Positions 30,581 to 40,668 of a stretch of DNA of 64,000 nt are shown here, piece after piece; the first letter of the stretch is position 1, and each line of letters starts with the position of its first letter. The stretch is from assembly GCF_041521385.1 (NCBI RefSeq), contig NZ_CP168006.1:2136858-2200857 (forward strand), in the 5' to 3' direction. Source of the DNA: Alcaligenes faecalis. GTDB taxonomy: Bacteria; Pseudomonadota; Gammaproteobacteria; Burkholderiales; Burkholderiaceae_B. Made by a program: the position numbers and the translations under genes. Below the pieces are notes generated by a model. The model did not search any database, had not been told where the DNA came from, and saw only the letters and a program-made list of their open reading frames with translations.

Positions 30581-31126
30581 TTACTGGCCCTGAAAGCAGC
30601 CAAAGCGTCCTTGCCAGTACAGCAAGGGCGACTCCTGTTCCTGCTCCGCATGGTGCACCTGCAATACACGCCCCAATACCAAGGCGTGGCTATGACGCTC
30701 AATCACGTCCACAACCTGGCAGGCCAAGGCGGCGGGAGCTTGGCGTGCAAGCCAGATACCGTGCTCGGTACGCAGCCAATCGTGTCCTGCATAACGCGCA
30801 TCACCTTGCTCGCCTTTAAAGCCGGCAAACTGCAAAGCCATACCCGCCTGCTCAATACCCAGGATATTCACCCCAAACAGACCGCTGTCACGCATCAAGG
30901 GCCAGGACGAGGAGCTTTGATTCACACAGACCAGCAGCTCTGCCGGATCGGCGGCGACTGAAGTGACCGAGGTCGCGGTCAGGCCGCTGCGCTGGCCCTG
31001 GTGTTCGACCGTAATTACATTGGCCGTGCCACCCAGATGGCGCATAGCAAATTTGAATTGCTCGGCAGAAACCCCAGGCGCGTGTGGCGCTTGGTCTGTC
31101 GGCAAGGAAGCCAATTCCACAGGCAT
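30581..31126 (-). CDS. Flavin reductase family protein
   Basis: A 181-residue protein of the flavin reductase domain family (HpaC/NtaB-like, FMN-binding split barrel). Recognisable blocks are FKFAMRHLGGTANVITVEHQGQRSGLTATSVTSVAADP, the usual flavin site, and a C-terminal GRV..H followed by LLYWQGRFG. Such proteins reduce FMN or FAD with NAD(P)H and hand it to a partner monooxygenase. The luciferase-like monooxygenase gene 122 bp upstream on the same strand is the obvious partner. The intercistronic spacer contains two perfect 8-bp stem-loops (31150-31178 and 31197-31237). Confidence 0.9.
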   Translation of the reverse strand: MPVELASLPTDQAPHAPGVSAEQFKFAMRHLGGTANVITVEHQGQRSGLTATSVTSVAADPAELLVCVNQSSSSWPLMRDSGLFGVNILGIEQAGMALQFAGFKGEQGDARYAGHDWLRTEHGIWLARQAPAALACQVVDVIERHSHALVLGRVLQVHHAEQEQESPLLYWQGRFGCFQGQ

Positions 31127-31248
31127 GATTCACCTTTTCTAATCTTATGGGCAGCACAGTCATCAGGACGGTGCTGCCTGCGTGGCGTACATAAACTGGC
31201 TATCCCCCTGGGCAAACCAAAGCCTGCCTGATAGCCAACAGATCGCTC

Positions 31249-32334
31249 TTAGCGAATTCCACGCTGCTGCAACAAAGGCAGCACAGTATCACGGAAATAA
31301 GGGAATTCCTTTACATAGTCCACAAAGGACAAGGTTGTTCCCCGGAAACCGGCTTCGTGCAGCGCACACAAACCGTCGGCCACTTGCTCGGGTGTCCCCA
31401 CCAGTGGGAAACCGCCGTGGCCAGCCGCCATGCGCTCGCGGATCTGCTCCAGCAGCTCGTGCGGGAAGGAATGGGCATGCGCAAACTGTAAATTCATCAG
31501 ATTATCCACGGCACCATTGTCGATATTGCCCATGATGCGTTCCCACTCGGCCTTGGCCTCGGCCTCCGTAGGACGGCACACTACATGCGAGAAGGTCATC
31601 ACATCAACCTTGCGGCCTTGCGCGAGGCCTTGTGCCTTAAGCTCCGCCACCTCTTTCCTGGAGCGGTCCAGCTCCATGGCGGGCGTGAACAGGAAGTTGG
31701 CATTGCGGCTGGCAAACTCACGGCCTTGGCCGGAACCCGCAGCGTTAAAGATAGGCGGGTCAAACTCAGGGCGAGGATTGCCATACACGCCCTTGGCCTG
31801 AAAGTACTTGCCATCCCAATCGAAACGGCCATCGTGGTGCCAGATCTTCTTGATCAGATCGAACCATTCCTGCGCGTAACCATAGCGAGTTTCGTGATCA
31901 TCCGGCAGTTTCACGCCCAGGGCATCGTACTCGGGCTTGTTCCAACCTGCCACGATATTCAAACCGACCCGGTTGCTACTGATTTGGGCCATGGTAGCGA
32001 TCTGCTTGGCGATCACCACAGGGTGGTTTGCAACCGTGTGCACAGTAGCAAACACGCTGATATTGCGGGTATTAGCCAGCAAAGCGGTCGCCCAGGTAAC
32101 GGTTTCCAGAACATAGCCGTGGAAATCGGTTTCGCCACCGTAACCAATCCAACGGGCGATAGGCAGCATGAAGTCGATGCCGGCATCATCCAGCAGCTTG
32201 CCCAGCTTCAGATTGTTTTCCCACGTAGCTTGCCAGCGATCCGGCAAGGTCGATACCGTCATGCCGCCGCCGCAGTTAGTGGCAAACGTACCTAGCAGAA
32301 ACTTATCGTGTGTAAGCAATGTATTCTGTGCCAT
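31249..32334 (-). CDS. LLM-class flavin-dependent monooxygenase
   Basis: A 361-residue bacterial-luciferase-like protein. Typical stretches are DDAGIDFMLPIARWIGYGG, ATVHTVANHPVVIAKQIATM, the N-I-V-A-G-W motif (VGLNIVAGWNKPEYDALG), and FNAAGSGQGREFASRNANF. These enzymes use reduced FMN and oxygen to oxidise sulfonates, sulfones, amines or pyrimidines. The sequence pattern resembles the sulfone/sulfonate group, but I cannot name the substrate. CAGGAG lies 8 nt before the ATG. With the flavin reductase it should form a two-component monooxygenase. Confidence 0.9.
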   Translation of the reverse strand: MAQNTLLTHDKFLLGTFATNCGGGMTVSTLPDRWQATWENNLKLGKLLDDAGIDFMLPIARWIGYGGETDFHGYVLETVTWATALLANTRNISVFATVHTVANHPVVIAKQIATMAQISSNRVGLNIVAGWNKPEYDALGVKLPDDHETRYGYAQEWFDLIKKIWHHDGRFDWDGKYFQAKGVYGNPRPEFDPPIFNAAGSGQGREFASRNANFLFTPAMELDRSRKEVAELKAQGLAQGRKVDVMTFSHVVCRPTEAEAKAEWERIMGNIDNGAVDNLMNLQFAHAHSFPHELLEQIRERMAAGHGGFPLVGTPEQVADGLCALHEAGFRGTTLSFVDYVKEFPYFRDTVLPLLQQRGIR

Positions 32335-32906
32335 CGCCAGTCTCCTGAAAATCGTTGTTATTTACAGCTCACCACCATGGCGAAGCTGACATAGCACAAA
32401 TTTTAGGGAGTGGCTTTACTGTCCACTATCGGATCACTGCTGGTTTTATCAATTGCCTGCAATTATTTGAACCATAAAGTTATTCAGATCAGAAAATCCA
32501 GTAGAAACCCTTATATAACAATGCGTTGACGTCAAATGAAACGCTACTTTTTCCTATTTGCAAAGCGAATGCTCCAGGCCTTTAGGCTGAACGTGGAGAT
32601 CAGTCGGGTGTACTTATTTGACATCCATCCCAGGCAGCCTTGCTGAGGGAAAGACACAGCCCAGAATGGGCACGCAGGGTCTACGACGTCAAAGCCTAAA
32701 ATAGGAGCTGCTGCGCAAGAAGAAGCAAACAGGTAGCGGTGGGAGCGAGACACCCAGATCCTCAGCGCCTGGCACGGCAACAAGCAAAGCAGCAGCAGTA
32801 GTAGAAGGAGGAGAATCAGGGTCAAAGCAGGCCCCAGGATAACAGCCAGTCCCAGGGCCACCCTATAAAGCATCATCCCTTGGTGCAGCAACGACCGCTG
32901 GAATAA
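32335..32906. other. Gene-free region upstream of the monooxygenase gene
   Basis: About 570 bp between the monooxygenase start and the rplQ terminator. A 130-codon open frame on the minus strand (32544-32936) begins inside the rplQ terminator hairpin and is dominated by a leucine run produced by a GCA/GTA/GGA trinucleotide-rich tract near 32785-32815, so I do not accept it. The AT-rich 32400-32530 segment presumably holds the monooxygenase promoter. Confidence 0.6.
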
Positions 32907-32934
32907 AAAAACGGACTCCTGAGAGTCCGTTTTC
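32907..32934 (-). terminator. Terminator of the alpha operon (after rplQ)
   Basis: On the minus strand AAAACGGACTC-TCAG-GAGTCCGTTTTTTTA forms a strong stem with a long T run, 27 nt after the rplQ stop codon. Confidence 0.95.
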
Positions 32935-32960
32935 AATACTACGGTAGAAACAAGCGGCGC

Positions 32961-33347
32961 TTATTCAGCAGCGGCTTCTTCCTGAACTTCTGGACGATCC
33001 ACCAGCTCCATGAATGCCATAGGAGCGTTGTCACCCTGACGGAAACCCATTTTCAGGATGCGGGTGTAGCCGCCGTTACGCTCTTGGTAACGTGGGCCAA
33101 AAACTTCAAACAGCTTGGTCACTGCATCGCGGTCGCGCAGACGGGCGAAAGCCAGACGACGGTTTGCCAAGGTTGGGTTTTTAGCCAAAGTGATCAGAGG
33201 CTCAACCACACGGCGCAGCTCTTTAGCTTTAGGCAGGGTGGTTTTGATGGCTTCGTGGGTCAGCAGGGACACGGACATGTTGCGGAACATGGCCAAACGG
33301 TGGCTGCTGGTACGATTCAGTTTACGTAGACCGTGACGGTGACGCAT
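32961..33347 (-). CDS. rplQ: 50S ribosomal protein L17
   Basis: A 128-residue protein with the L17 opening [20 protein letters not shown] and the core [26 protein letters not shown]. The start is the ATG at 33347, with AGGAAAATCATC before it; an open extension to 33476 has no family match. It is the last gene of the alpha operon, but a 203-bp spacer with a long hairpin separates it from rpoA, unusually wide for this pair. The C-terminal tail is acidic and alanine-rich. Confidence 0.97.
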   Translation of the reverse strand: MRHRHGLRKLNRTSSHRLAMFRNMSVSLLTHEAIKTTLPKAKELRRVVEPLITLAKNPTLANRRLAFARLRDRDAVTKLFEVFGPRYQERNGGYTRILKMGFRQGDNAPMAFMELVDRPEVQEEAAAE

Positions 33348-33468
33348 GATGATTTTCCTAAATAATGAATCTAATTGGCACGCCGCTGATGCGACATGCG
33401 TAAATCCGGTTCTTCTATCAGCTAAGCTGCGGACCAGATGGACAGCGCAAAACAATAGCACATTTTCA

Positions 33469-33522
33469 GCCGCCACTCACACTTTTTGTAGGTGTACAAC
33501 ACCCGAAAAAGTGTAAGCGGCG
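33469..33522 (-). promoter_or_regulatory. Long hairpin in the rpoA-rplQ spacer
   Basis: On the minus strand GCCGCTTACACTTTTT pairs with AAAAAGTGTGAGTGGCGGC, apart from small internal mismatches, around an inner stem GGTGT-TGT-ACACC. It starts about 30 nt after the rpoA stop. It could be an attenuator or RNA-processing site, or the end of the rpoA transcript with rplQ having its own promoter. There is no long T run after the full stem. Confidence 0.55.
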
Positions 33523-33550
33523 TCTAAGAAACGTCTGTCTTGCTGACTAC

Positions 33551-34534
33551 TTATGGGCGCTCAAGACCCAGTGGTGGCCAGTTTTCGAGCTTCATGCCCA
33601 AAGTCAGACCACGTGCAGCCAACACTTCCTTGATTTCGTTCAAGGACTTGCGGCCCAGGTTTGGAGTCTTCAACAGTTCGTTTTCGGTACGCTGGATCAG
33701 ATCGCCGATGTAGTAGATATTTTCGGCTTTCAGGCAGTTTGCGGAACGAACAGTCAGTTCCAGATCGTCGACAGGACGCAGCAACACAGGATCGATCTGT
33801 GGAGCGCCACGCACTGGAGCTTCGTAGGCATCGCCCACACCTTCCAGAGCAGCAAACACAGAGATCTGATCCATCAGGATGCGAGCGGACTGGCGCACGG
33901 CTTCCTCGGGCGAGATCACGCCGTTGGTTTCAATGTCCAGAACCAGCTTGTCCAGGTCAGTACGCTGTTCCACACGGGCGTTTTCGACCGCGTAGCTAAC
34001 ACGACGCACTGGGCTGTAAGACGCGTCCAGCACGATACGACCGATCGTGTGGGTGCGATCATCAGCCAGGGCGCGCACGTTACCAGGCACGTAGCCACGG
34101 CCTTGCTCAACCTTGATCTGCATTTCCAGCTTGCCGTCGTCGGTCAAGGTGGCAATCACATGATTGGGGTTGATGATTTCAACGTCGTGCGGCAATTCGA
34201 TGTCGCTGGCCAAAACCTGGCCGGCGCCTTCCTTGCGCAGGATCAGGGTAACTTCTTCACGGCTGTGCAGCTTGAAGACCACGCCCTTCAGGTTCATCAA
34301 GATATCAACCACGTCCTCGCCCACGCCTGGCAGCGTGGAGTACTCGTGCACCACACCGGTAATCTGCACTTCAGTGGGTGCATAGCCAGTCATGGAGGAC
34401 AGCAAGATACGACGCAGTGCGTTGCCCAGAGTGTGGCCGTAGCCGCGCTCGAAAGGCTCCATGATCACTTTGGCGTGATTTTTGCTGATCGGTTCAACTT
34501 CGATGGAACGGGGTTTCAAAAAACCTTGAGACAT
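33551..34534 (-). CDS. rpoA: RNA polymerase alpha subunit
   Basis: A 327-residue alpha subunit. The N-terminal assembly domain contains [23 protein letters not shown] (residues 28-50), and the C-terminal domain near 245-320 contains [49 protein letters not shown], which binds activators and UP elements. Length and content are typical for betaproteobacteria. It follows rpsD after 153 bp, a spacer that holds a GCCCACTT/AAGTGGGC hairpin (34618-34646). Confidence 0.98.
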   Translation of the reverse strand: MSQGFLKPRSIEVEPISKNHAKVIMEPFERGYGHTLGNALRRILLSSMTGYAPTEVQITGVVHEYSTLPGVGEDVVDILMNLKGVVFKLHSREEVTLILRKEGAGQVLASDIELPHDVEIINPNHVIATLTDDGKLEMQIKVEQGRGYVPGNVRALADDRTHTIGRIVLDASYSPVRRVSYAVENARVEQRTDLDKLVLDIETNGVISPEEAVRQSARILMDQISVFAALEGVGDAYEAPVRGAPQIDPVLLRPVDDLELTVRSANCLKAENIYYIGDLIQRTENELLKTPNLGRKSLNEIKEVLAARGLTLGMKLENWPPLGLERP

Positions 34535-34617
34535 TCGATTTCCTTTTCAATACCCTCGGCTCGTTACACCGATAAGGCTGACGGAAACTGGCAAAGCCAG
34601 CGGGATAGTATCGCAAA

Positions 34618-34646
34618 GCCCACTTGCCGAAAACCGGGAAGTGGGC
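34618..34646 (-). promoter_or_regulatory. Hairpin in the rpsD-rpoA spacer
   Basis: GCCCACTT and AAGTGGGC pair around an imperfect CCGG-containing inner loop. It has no T run and may be a processing or attenuation element within the alpha operon. Confidence 0.45.
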
Positions 34647-34687
34647 CTGCGATTACTGTATTGCGTAAGCGGTCTTCGCGTACAAAA

Positions 34688-35311
34688 TTAACGCGAGTAC
34701 AACTCAACAACCAGCGATTCGTTAACGTCTTGAGCGACGTCAGCGCGATCGGGAACTTGCTTGAACACGCCGGACAGCTTGGCAGCGTCCACTTCCACCC
34801 ACTGAGGCAAACCAATGCCAGTGGCCAGATCCAGGGATTCCTTGATACGGCCTTGGGATTTAGCTTTTTCGCGGACGGCAACGACGTCACCAGCCTTGAT
34901 CAGCATGGAAGCGATGTCAGCGGTGTGACCGTTGACTTCGATAGCACGGTGGTTAACCAGTTGGCGAGCTTCAGCACGTGTAGAGCCGAAACCCATGCGG
35001 TAAACCACGTTGTCCAGACGCGATTCCAGCAATTGAATCAGCGTTTCACCGGTGTTGCCACGGCGGCGGTCAGCTTCAACGTAGTATTTGCGGAATTGCT
35101 TTTCCAGCACACCGTACATGCGCTTGAGCTTTTGCTTTTCGCGCAGCTGCAGACCGAAGTCAGACGTACGAGCACCGGAGGTGCGGCCGTGCTGACCAGG
35201 ACGCGATTCCAGTTTGCACTTGGAATCCAGCGAGCGACGGGCGCTCTTCAAAAACAGATCGGTACCCTCGCGACGCGAGAGTTTGCATTTTGGTCCAATA
35301 TAACGAGCCAC
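34688..35311 (-). CDS. rpsD: 30S ribosomal protein S4
   Basis: A 207-residue primary 16S rRNA binder that helps nucleate 30S assembly. It opens [23 protein letters not shown] and has the S4 RNA-binding fold from about residue 95 ([33 protein letters not shown]). No zinc-type CXXC is present at the N-terminus. It lies between rpsK (11 bp upstream) and rpoA in the alpha operon, where S4 in E. coli is the operon's translational repressor; no matching pseudoknot leader was identified here. Confidence 0.98.
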   Translation of the reverse strand: MARYIGPKCKLSRREGTDLFLKSARRSLDSKCKLESRPGQHGRTSGARTSDFGLQLREKQKLKRMYGVLEKQFRKYYVEADRRRGNTGETLIQLLESRLDNVVYRMGFGSTRAEARQLVNHRAIEVNGHTADIASMLIKAGDVVAVREKAKSQGRIKESLDLATGIGLPQWVEVDAAKLSGVFKQVPDRADVAQDVNESLVVELYSR

Positions 35312-35322
35312 TTCGCTTCCCC

Positions 35323-35721
35323 TTAGATGCGACGACGCTTGGGCGGACGGCAGCCGTTATGCGGAACCGGTGTGATGTCTGCAATGCTGGTGATCTTGAT
35401 ACCCAGAGCATTCAGAGCACGCACAGACGATTCACGGCCTGGACCGGGGCCCTTGATGCGAACTTCAAGATTTTTAATACCGTATTCCATGGCAGTACGG
35501 CCGGCTGTTTCAGCGGCAACCTGCGCGGCAAACGGCGTGGATTTACGAGAGCCTTTAAAGCCCGCGCCACCCGACGTAGCCCAGGACAATGCGTTGCCCT
35601 GACGGTCAGTAATGGTGATGATCGTGTTGTTAAAAGAAGCGTGGACGTGAGCAATCCCGTCCGACACGCTTTTTTTGACTTTCTTGCGTGCGCGTGAAGC
35701 GCTGCTAGAAGCTTTGGCCAT
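35323..35721 (-). CDS. rpsK: 30S ribosomal protein S11
   Basis: A 132-residue platform protein of the 30S subunit. The family core runs from [22 protein letters not shown] to the conserved C-terminus [18 protein letters not shown]. The basic, serine-rich N-terminus ([17 protein letters not shown]) is typical of betaproteobacteria. It lies 14 bp after rpsM in the alpha operon. Confidence 0.98.
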   Translation of the reverse strand: MAKASSSASRARKKVKKSVSDGIAHVHASFNNTIITITDRQGNALSWATSGGAGFKGSRKSTPFAAQVAAETAGRTAMEYGIKNLEVRIKGPGPGRESSVRALNALGIKITSIADITPVPHNGCRPPKRRRI

Positions 35722-35735
35722 CTTCTATTCCTCGA

Positions 35736-36101
35736 TTATTTCTTCAGGGACGCGGCGGCACGACGCGGACCTTTACGGGTGCGAGCGTTAGTGCGTGTAC
35801 GTTGGCCGCGCACTGGCAGACCGCGACGATGACGCATGCCACGGTAAGTTCCCAAGTCAGCCAAACGCTTGATCGAGAGCTGAACTTCACGACGCAGGTC
35901 ACCTTCTACAGTGAACAAGCCGATCTGTTCGCGAATGCGCTCGAGTTCCGCGTCGGTCAGATCTTTGACCTTCTTGGAGTATTCAATACCCGATGCTTCG
36001 CAAATCTTGCGAGCGCGGGTGCGACCGATGCCGAAAATCGCGGTAAGACCGATTTCGGCGTGTTGATGCGGCGGGATGTTAATGCCGGCAATACGGGCCA
36101 T
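35736..36101 (-). CDS. rpsM: 30S ribosomal protein S13
   Basis: A 121-residue head protein that contacts the P-site tRNA and the large subunit. Recognised from [20 protein letters not shown], the helix-two-turn-helix [13 protein letters not shown], and the basic tail [17 protein letters not shown]. It is the first gene of the alpha group and follows rpmJ by 36 bp on the same strand. Confidence 0.98.
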   Translation of the reverse strand: MARIAGINIPPHQHAEIGLTAIFGIGRTRARKICEASGIEYSKKVKDLTDAELERIREQIGLFTVEGDLRREVQLSIKRLADLGTYRGMRHRRGLPVRGQRTRTNARTRKGPRRAAASLKK

Positions 36102-36137
36102 GGTTATTCCTTGTTAAATCGGTTGCGTTTCGGCAAC

Positions 36138-36251
36138 TTAGCCTTGACGCTGCTTATGACGTGGATCGGTGCAGATGACACGCACCACGCCATGACGTTT
36201 AATGATTTTGCAGTTGCGGCAGATCCGCTTTACTGATGCCATTACCTTCAT
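36138..36251 (-). CDS. rpmJ: 50S ribosomal protein L36
   Basis: A 37-residue protein, [20 protein letters not shown] at its start, with the zinc ligands C-x2-C, a third cysteine and a histidine (CTDPRHK), so it is the zinc-binding form. It binds 23S rRNA late in 50S assembly. It lies between infA and rpsM, the order usual in betaproteobacteria. It is too short for common open-frame cut-offs but unmistakable. Confidence 0.97.
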   Translation of the reverse strand: MKVMASVKRICRNCKIIKRHGVVRVICTDPRHKQRQG

Positions 36252-36283
36252 GGTTTGACTCCTAGTTTCCTGTAACCGGCCGC

Positions 36284-36502
36284 TTATTTGGAGCGGAACA
36301 CAATTCGTGCTCGGGATAGATCATAGGGCGTGAGCTCCACAGTGACCTTATCGCCCGGCAGAATCCGGATATAGTGCATACGCATTTTGCCTGAAATGTA
36401 TCCGAGCACTACGTGACCATTTTCCAGCTTGACGCGAAAAGTTGCGTTGGGAAGGTTCTCAAGAACCTGTCCCTGCATTTGAATGACGTCGTCCTTTGCC
36501 AT
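36284..36502 (-). CDS. infA: Translation initiation factor IF-1
   Basis: A 72-residue S1-like OB-fold protein: [20 protein letters not shown], then [32 protein letters not shown]. It occupies the A site of the 30S subunit during initiation. It follows secY by 9 bp and precedes rpmJ, an insertion into the spc operon that is normal in Burkholderiales. Confidence 0.98.
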   Translation of the reverse strand: MAKDDVIQMQGQVLENLPNATFRVKLENGHVVLGYISGKMRMHYIRILPGDKVTVELTPYDLSRARIVFRSK

Positions 36503-36511
36503 TTTCGTGAA

Positions 36512-37837
36512 TTACCGCATCGGCAAGCTCGAGCCTTTGAAGTTAGCCTTCTTGAGCAGCGAGTCGTATTGTTGTGACATGACATAGGCCTGGGCCTGCG
36601 CCATGAAGTCCATGGTTACTACAACAATAATCAGCAAGGATGTGCCGCCAAAATAGAACGGTACATTCCAGCGCATTTGCAAGAACTCTGGTACCAAACA
36701 CACCAAGGTAATGTAGATCGCACCGGCCAAAGTCAGACGCATCAAGATCTTGTCGATATAACGCGCTGTCTGATCACCGGGACGAATCCCTGGTACGAAG
36801 GCTCCACTCTTTTTCAGGTTGTCTGCAGTTTCGCGGCTGTTGAACACCAGGGCCGTATAGAAAAAGCAGAACAAGATGATCAGCGCGGAGAACAAAGTAA
36901 TGTAAAGCGGCTGACGCGGCGACAAAGCAGCCTCGATTTCACGCAACCAACCCAGACCGGGTGTGCTGGAGAACCAATTAGCAATTGTCGCTGGCAACAG
37001 AATGATGGACGAAGCGAAGATCGGAGGGATCACACCAGCCATGTTCAGTTTCAGCGGCAAATGCGAGCTTTGACCACCATAGATACGGTTACCTACTTGC
37101 CGTTTGGCGTAGTTGACCGTGATACGACGCTGACCACGCTCGACAAAGACGACGAAGTACGTGACGGCGGCTACTAAAACGAGGATAAACAGTGCCGATA
37201 GAATCGACATGGAATCCGTACGCACCAGATCAAGCATGCCGCCCAAAGCATTAGGCAGACCCGCTACGATACCGGCGAAGATCAGGATGGAAATACCATT
37301 ACCCAATCCACGTTCAGTGATCTGTTCACCCAGCCACATGACGAACATGGTGCCAGTGACCAGTGTTACCACTGTCGTGAAGCGAAACAGCATCCCTGGG
37401 TCGATAACCAGACCGGGCTGCGATTCTAGAGCGATGGAAATCCCAACTCCCTGGAACAAAGCCAAAAAGACCGTTCCGTAACGGGTGTATTGCGTGATCT
37501 TGCGACGACCCGACTCACCCTCTTTCTTGATTGCTTCCAGCGTGGGCACCACAGCGGTCATCAATTGCATGATGATGGACGCAGAGATGTAGGGCATGAT
37601 TCCCAGTGCGAACACTGAGAATCGCTCTAAAGCACCACCGGAGAACATGTTAAACAAACCCAGAATACCACTCTGGTTTTGAGTAAACAGTTCGGACAAG
37701 GCATCAGGATTGATGCCTGGTACCGGAATGTGCGTACCCAAGCGGTAGACAATCAGGGCGAGCAACAGGAAAACGAGACGACGTTTCAAATCGCCGTAGC
37801 GCGGACCCGACTTACTCTGTGCCTGAGCTTTTGCCAC
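36512..37837 (-). CDS. secY: Protein translocase subunit SecY
   Basis: A 441-residue, ten-helix inner-membrane channel of the Sec translocon. The start [41 protein letters not shown], the plug region [28 protein letters not shown] and the large cytoplasmic loop with [13 protein letters not shown] are typical. It forms the pore with SecE and SecG and accepts preproteins from SecA or the ribosome. It is 12 bp after rplO. Confidence 0.98.
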   Translation of the reverse strand: MAKAQAQSKSGPRYGDLKRRLVFLLLALIVYRLGTHIPVPGINPDALSELFTQNQSGILGLFNMFSGGALERFSVFALGIMPYISASIIMQLMTAVVPTLEAIKKEGESGRRKITQYTRYGTVFLALFQGVGISIALESQPGLVIDPGMLFRFTTVVTLVTGTMFVMWLGEQITERGLGNGISILIFAGIVAGLPNALGGMLDLVRTDSMSILSALFILVLVAAVTYFVVFVERGQRRITVNYAKRQVGNRIYGGQSSHLPLKLNMAGVIPPIFASSIILLPATIANWFSSTPGLGWLREIEAALSPRQPLYITLFSALIILFCFFYTALVFNSRETADNLKKSGAFVPGIRPGDQTARYIDKILMRLTLAGAIYITLVCLVPEFLQMRWNVPFYFGGTSLLIIVVVTMDFMAQAQAYVMSQQYDSLLKKANFKGSSLPMR

Positions 37838-37849
37838 CGTGACCCCTTT

Positions 37850-38290
37850 TTATTCCAGCGAGCCGCCGGCTGCTTCGATCGCGGCGCGAGCGCCGGCCGT
37901 TGCATTAATGCCTTTCAGCGCAACTTTACGGGAAAGTTCACCGGACTTGATGACTTTAGCGTAACGCACCATTTGGCCAACCACGCCAGCCTGCTTCAGT
38001 GCCTGGACGTCGATAACTTCGGCATCCATTTTTTGCAGTTCGGACAGACGTACTTCTGCGTACAGGTGGTCGTCCAGGGTGGTGAAACCACGCTTGGGCA
38101 AACGACGTTGCAAAGGCATTTGACCGCCTTCGAAACCGACTTTATGAAAACCACCCGAGCGGGATTTCTGGCCTTTATGACCACGTCCGCCGGTTTTGCC
38201 CAAGCCGGAACCGACACCGCGACCAACACGACGTGCTGCGTGTTTGGCGCCAGCGGCGGGCTTGAGATTGTTCAATTGCAATTCAGACAT
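37850..38290 (-). CDS. rplO: 50S ribosomal protein L15
   Basis: A 146-residue protein with the glycine-rich L15 N-terminus ([42 protein letters not shown]) that threads into the 23S rRNA, and a globular C-terminal half ([20 protein letters not shown]). It sits between rpmD and secY in the spc operon. Confidence 0.98.
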   Translation of the reverse strand: MSELQLNNLKPAAGAKHAARRVGRGVGSGLGKTGGRGHKGQKSRSGGFHKVGFEGGQMPLQRRLPKRGFTTLDDHLYAEVRLSELQKMDAEVIDVQALKQAGVVGQMVRYAKVIKSGELSRKVALKGINATAGARAAIEAAGGSLE

Positions 38291-38301
38291 CCCGATTCCT
38301 T

Positions 38302-38487
38302 TCAGGCTTCCGAGACCGTAACCAGATAATCCACCTTGCGGATCATCCCACGAACCTCAGGAGTATCAACCAATACACGGCTGGTGTTGACTCGGCGCAG
38401 ACCCAGGCCGCGAACGGTGTCGCGATGGCTTTGCTTTGTGCCGATGACCGAACGCACCAACGTAACTTTGATTTGTTTCTGTGCCAT
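38302..38487 (-). CDS. rpmD: 50S ribosomal protein L30
   Basis: A 61-residue protein of typical L30 length: [31 protein letters not shown] followed by [16 protein letters not shown]. It lies 3 bp after rpsE and 11 bp before rplO in the spc operon. Confidence 0.97.
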   Translation of the reverse strand: MAQKQIKVTLVRSVIGTKQSHRDTVRGLGLRRVNTSRVLVDTPEVRGMIRKVDYLVTVSEA

Positions 38488-38490
38488 GAC

Positions 38491-39012
38491 TTACCCCAGA
38501 ATTTCTTCAACTGTCTTGCCGCGCTTGGCAGCAATGTCAGCCGGTGTCGAGCAAGCACGCAAACCGTTCAATGTAGCGCGAACCATGTTGTATGGGTTGC
38601 TGGAACCCAGGCTCTTGGCTACGACGTTGCGCACGCCCATCACTTCGAAGATAGCGCGCATTGGGCCACCAGCGATAACGCCGGTACCTTCAGCGGCGGG
38701 CGAGATCAGAACGGTGGATGCACCGTGCTTACCAACAACAGTATGATGCAAAGTGCCGTTTTTCAGAGGCACTTTGATCAGACCGCGACGGGCCTGTTCC
38801 ATTGCCTTTTGAACAGCAACGGGTACTTCGCGGGCTTTGCCCTTACCCATGCCGATACGACCATCGCCATCACCGACTACGGCCAGCGAAGCAAAGCTCA
38901 TGGTGCGACCACCTTTAACGACTTTGCTGACGCGGTTAACCGCAATCATCTTTTCTTTCAGGCCGTCATCGCGCTCTTGCTCTGGAGCCTGTCTGCCTTG
39001 TGCTTTAGCCAT
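38491..39012 (-). CDS. rpsE: 30S ribosomal protein S5
   Basis: A 173-residue protein. The N-terminal double-stranded-RNA-binding domain contains [45 protein letters not shown], and the C-terminal domain has [34 protein letters not shown]. It contributes to decoding accuracy and mRNA helicase activity of the 30S subunit. It is 12 bp after rplR. Confidence 0.98.
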   Translation of the reverse strand: MAKAQGRQAPEQERDDGLKEKMIAVNRVSKVVKGGRTMSFASLAVVGDGDGRIGMGKGKAREVPVAVQKAMEQARRGLIKVPLKNGTLHHTVVGKHGASTVLISPAAEGTGVIAGGPMRAIFEVMGVRNVVAKSLGSSNPYNMVRATLNGLRACSTPADIAAKRGKTVEEILG

Positions 39013-39024
39013 TTGATAATTCCT

Positions 39025-39378
39025 TTAGAATTTCAAGCCGGCTTCACGCGCGGCCTCGGCCAGCGCTTTCACGCGGCCATGGTAACGGAAGCCCGAGCGG
39101 TCAAAAGCAACCGTCTCAATGCCCGCAGCCTTCGCCTTTTCGGCGACGCGCTTGCCAACCAGGCTGGCTGCCGCTACGTTGCTGCCAACGGCCAATTCTT
39201 TGCGAACGTCGGTCTCGACAGTGGAAGCACTGACCAGAACGCGGTCGCCTTCGGGCGAGATGATGCTCGCGTAAATATGCGTATTCGTGCGATGCACCGA
39301 CAGGCGGTGTACGCGCAGTTCGGCGATCTTGCGGCGAGTAGCCACTGCACGACGCATACGGGATTGTTTCTTGTCCAT
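39025..39378 (-). CDS. rplR: 50S ribosomal protein L18
   Basis: A 117-residue 5S rRNA-binding protein: [20 protein letters not shown], then [24 protein letters not shown] and the conserved end [26 protein letters not shown]. It binds 5S rRNA together with L5, which is encoded further upstream in the same operon. It is 21 bp after rplF. Confidence 0.98.
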   Translation of the reverse strand: MDKKQSRMRRAVATRRKIAELRVHRLSVHRTNTHIYASIISPEGDRVLVSASTVETDVRKELAVGSNVAAASLVGKRVAEKAKAAGIETVAFDRSGFRYHGRVKALAEAAREAGLKF

Positions 39379-39399
39379 GATTCGTCCTTGCCTGCGGGC

Positions 39400-39933
39400 T
39401 TATTTCTTCTTGGTTTCCTTGAGGATGACGCGTTCGCCGACGTAACGTACACCCTTGCCTTTGTAAGGCTCTGGTGGACGATAGCCACGAATTTCAGCGG
39501 CAACCTGACCAACCACCTGCTTGTTCGAACCCTTGATCACAACTTCTGTCGGAGTGGGGCACTCGGCTTTAACGCCTTCAGGCAGGTCGTGCACGATGTC
39601 GTGCGAGAAACCCAGTTGCAACTTCAAGGCATTACCCTGGACGGAGGCACGAAAGCCCACGCCAATCAGACTCAGCTTGCGCTCGAAACCGGCGCTCACG
39701 CCAACAACCATGTTGTTGACCAGTTGGCGCACGGTGCCGGACATTGCGTTTGCGTGACGAGTTTCGTTCGCAGCAGCAAAAGACAGCTGACCGTCTTGAA
39801 GTTCAATAGTGACGTCGCCAGTCAGAGGTTGAACCAAAGTGCCCAGAGGGCCTTTGACCGTGATCTGATCAGCGGCAATAGTCGTTTCTACGCCCTTGGG
39901 CAGGGAAACGGGATACTTAGCGATACGTGACAT
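39400..39933 (-). CDS. rplF: 50S ribosomal protein L6
   Basis: A 177-residue protein of two related domains: [19 protein letters not shown] at the start and the rRNA-binding [19 protein letters not shown] near the C-terminus. It sits near the GTPase-associated centre of the 50S subunit. It is 12 bp after rpsH. Confidence 0.98.
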   Translation of the reverse strand: MSRIAKYPVSLPKGVETTIAADQITVKGPLGTLVQPLTGDVTIELQDGQLSFAAANETRHANAMSGTVRQLVNNMVVGVSAGFERKLSLIGVGFRASVQGNALKLQLGFSHDIVHDLPEGVKAECPTPTEVVIKGSNKQVVGQVAAEIRGYRPPEPYKGKGVRYVGERVILKETKKK

Positions 39934-39945
39934 ATGATGTTCTCC

Positions 39946-40341
39946 TTATGCCACGTAGCACAGCACTTCGCCACCGACGCCAGCTGCACGTGCTTTGCGA
40001 TCGGTCATCACGCCGCGAGACGTAGACACGATGGCAACACCCAAGCCGTTCATGACTTGAGGGATATTTGTGCTGCCTTTGTAGATGCGCAGTCCAGGAC
40101 GCGAAACGCGGTCGATGCGCTCGATGACTGGCTGGCCGGCATAGTATTTCAGGGTAACTTCCAGCTCTGGCTTGGCTGTTTCGCCAACGATGCGGAAATC
40201 TTCGATGTAGCCTTCGTCTTTCAGCACAGCAGCAATCGCTGCTTTCAGCTTCGAGGAGGGCATGCTGACCGATGTCTTGTTGACCATTTGCGCGTTGCGC
40301 ACACGGGTCAACATATCGGCGATTGGATCGCTCATGCTCAT
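39946..40341 (-). CDS. rpsH: 30S ribosomal protein S8
   Basis: A 131-residue protein, [20 protein letters not shown], with the family C-terminal core [49 protein letters not shown]. It binds helix 21 of 16S rRNA and in E. coli represses the spc operon at rplE. No copy of that binding site was searched for in detail here. Confidence 0.98.
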   Translation of the reverse strand: MSMSDPIADMLTRVRNAQMVNKTSVSMPSSKLKAAIAAVLKDEGYIEDFRIVGETAKPELEVTLKYYAGQPVIERIDRVSRPGLRIYKGSTNIPQVMNGLGVAIVSTSRGVMTDRKARAAGVGGEVLCYVA

Positions 40342-40352
40342 ATGTATTTCTC

Positions 40353-40658
40353 CTACCAGCTGGCCTTGGTCATACCGGGGATCTCGCCGCGCATTGCCAT
40401 TTCGCGCACTTTATGGCGAGTCAAACCGAATTTCTTGAAAACACCACGAGGGCGACCGGTGATAACGCAACGGTTGCGTTGACGGGTCGGGTTCGCGTTG
40501 CGTGGCAATTGTTGCAACTGCAAACGAGCCTCGTAGCGTTCTTCGTCAGACTTGGACTGGTCGTCAATAGTCGCTTTCAGTGCTGCACGCTTGGCGGCGA
40601 ATTTCTCAGCCAGCTTGGCGCGCTTGATGTCGCGATTGATGAGGGAAAGTTTAGCCAC
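40353..40658 (-). CDS. rpsN: 30S ribosomal protein S14
   Basis: A 101-residue S14 of the long, zinc-free type: the C-terminal [39 protein letters not shown] keeps one cysteine but lacks the paired CXXC motifs of the short form. It lies 11 bp after rplE and 11 bp before rpsH. Confidence 0.98.
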   Translation of the reverse strand: MAKLSLINRDIKRAKLAEKFAAKRAALKATIDDQSKSDEERYEARLQLQQLPRNANPTRQRNRCVITGRPRGVFKKFGLTRHKVREMAMRGEIPGMTKASW

Positions 40659-40668
40659 GTTGCGCCCC

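Noticed and set aside
32544..32936. 130-codon open frame on the minus strand upstream of the monooxygenase gene
   Set aside because: Its start lies inside the rplQ terminator hairpin, the centre is a leucine run encoded by a trinucleotide tract, and it shows no family resemblance or ribosome binding site.
38425..39930. 501-codon plus-strand frame opposite rpsE-rplR-rplF
   Set aside because: Antisense to well-identified ribosomal protein genes, with no recognisable content.
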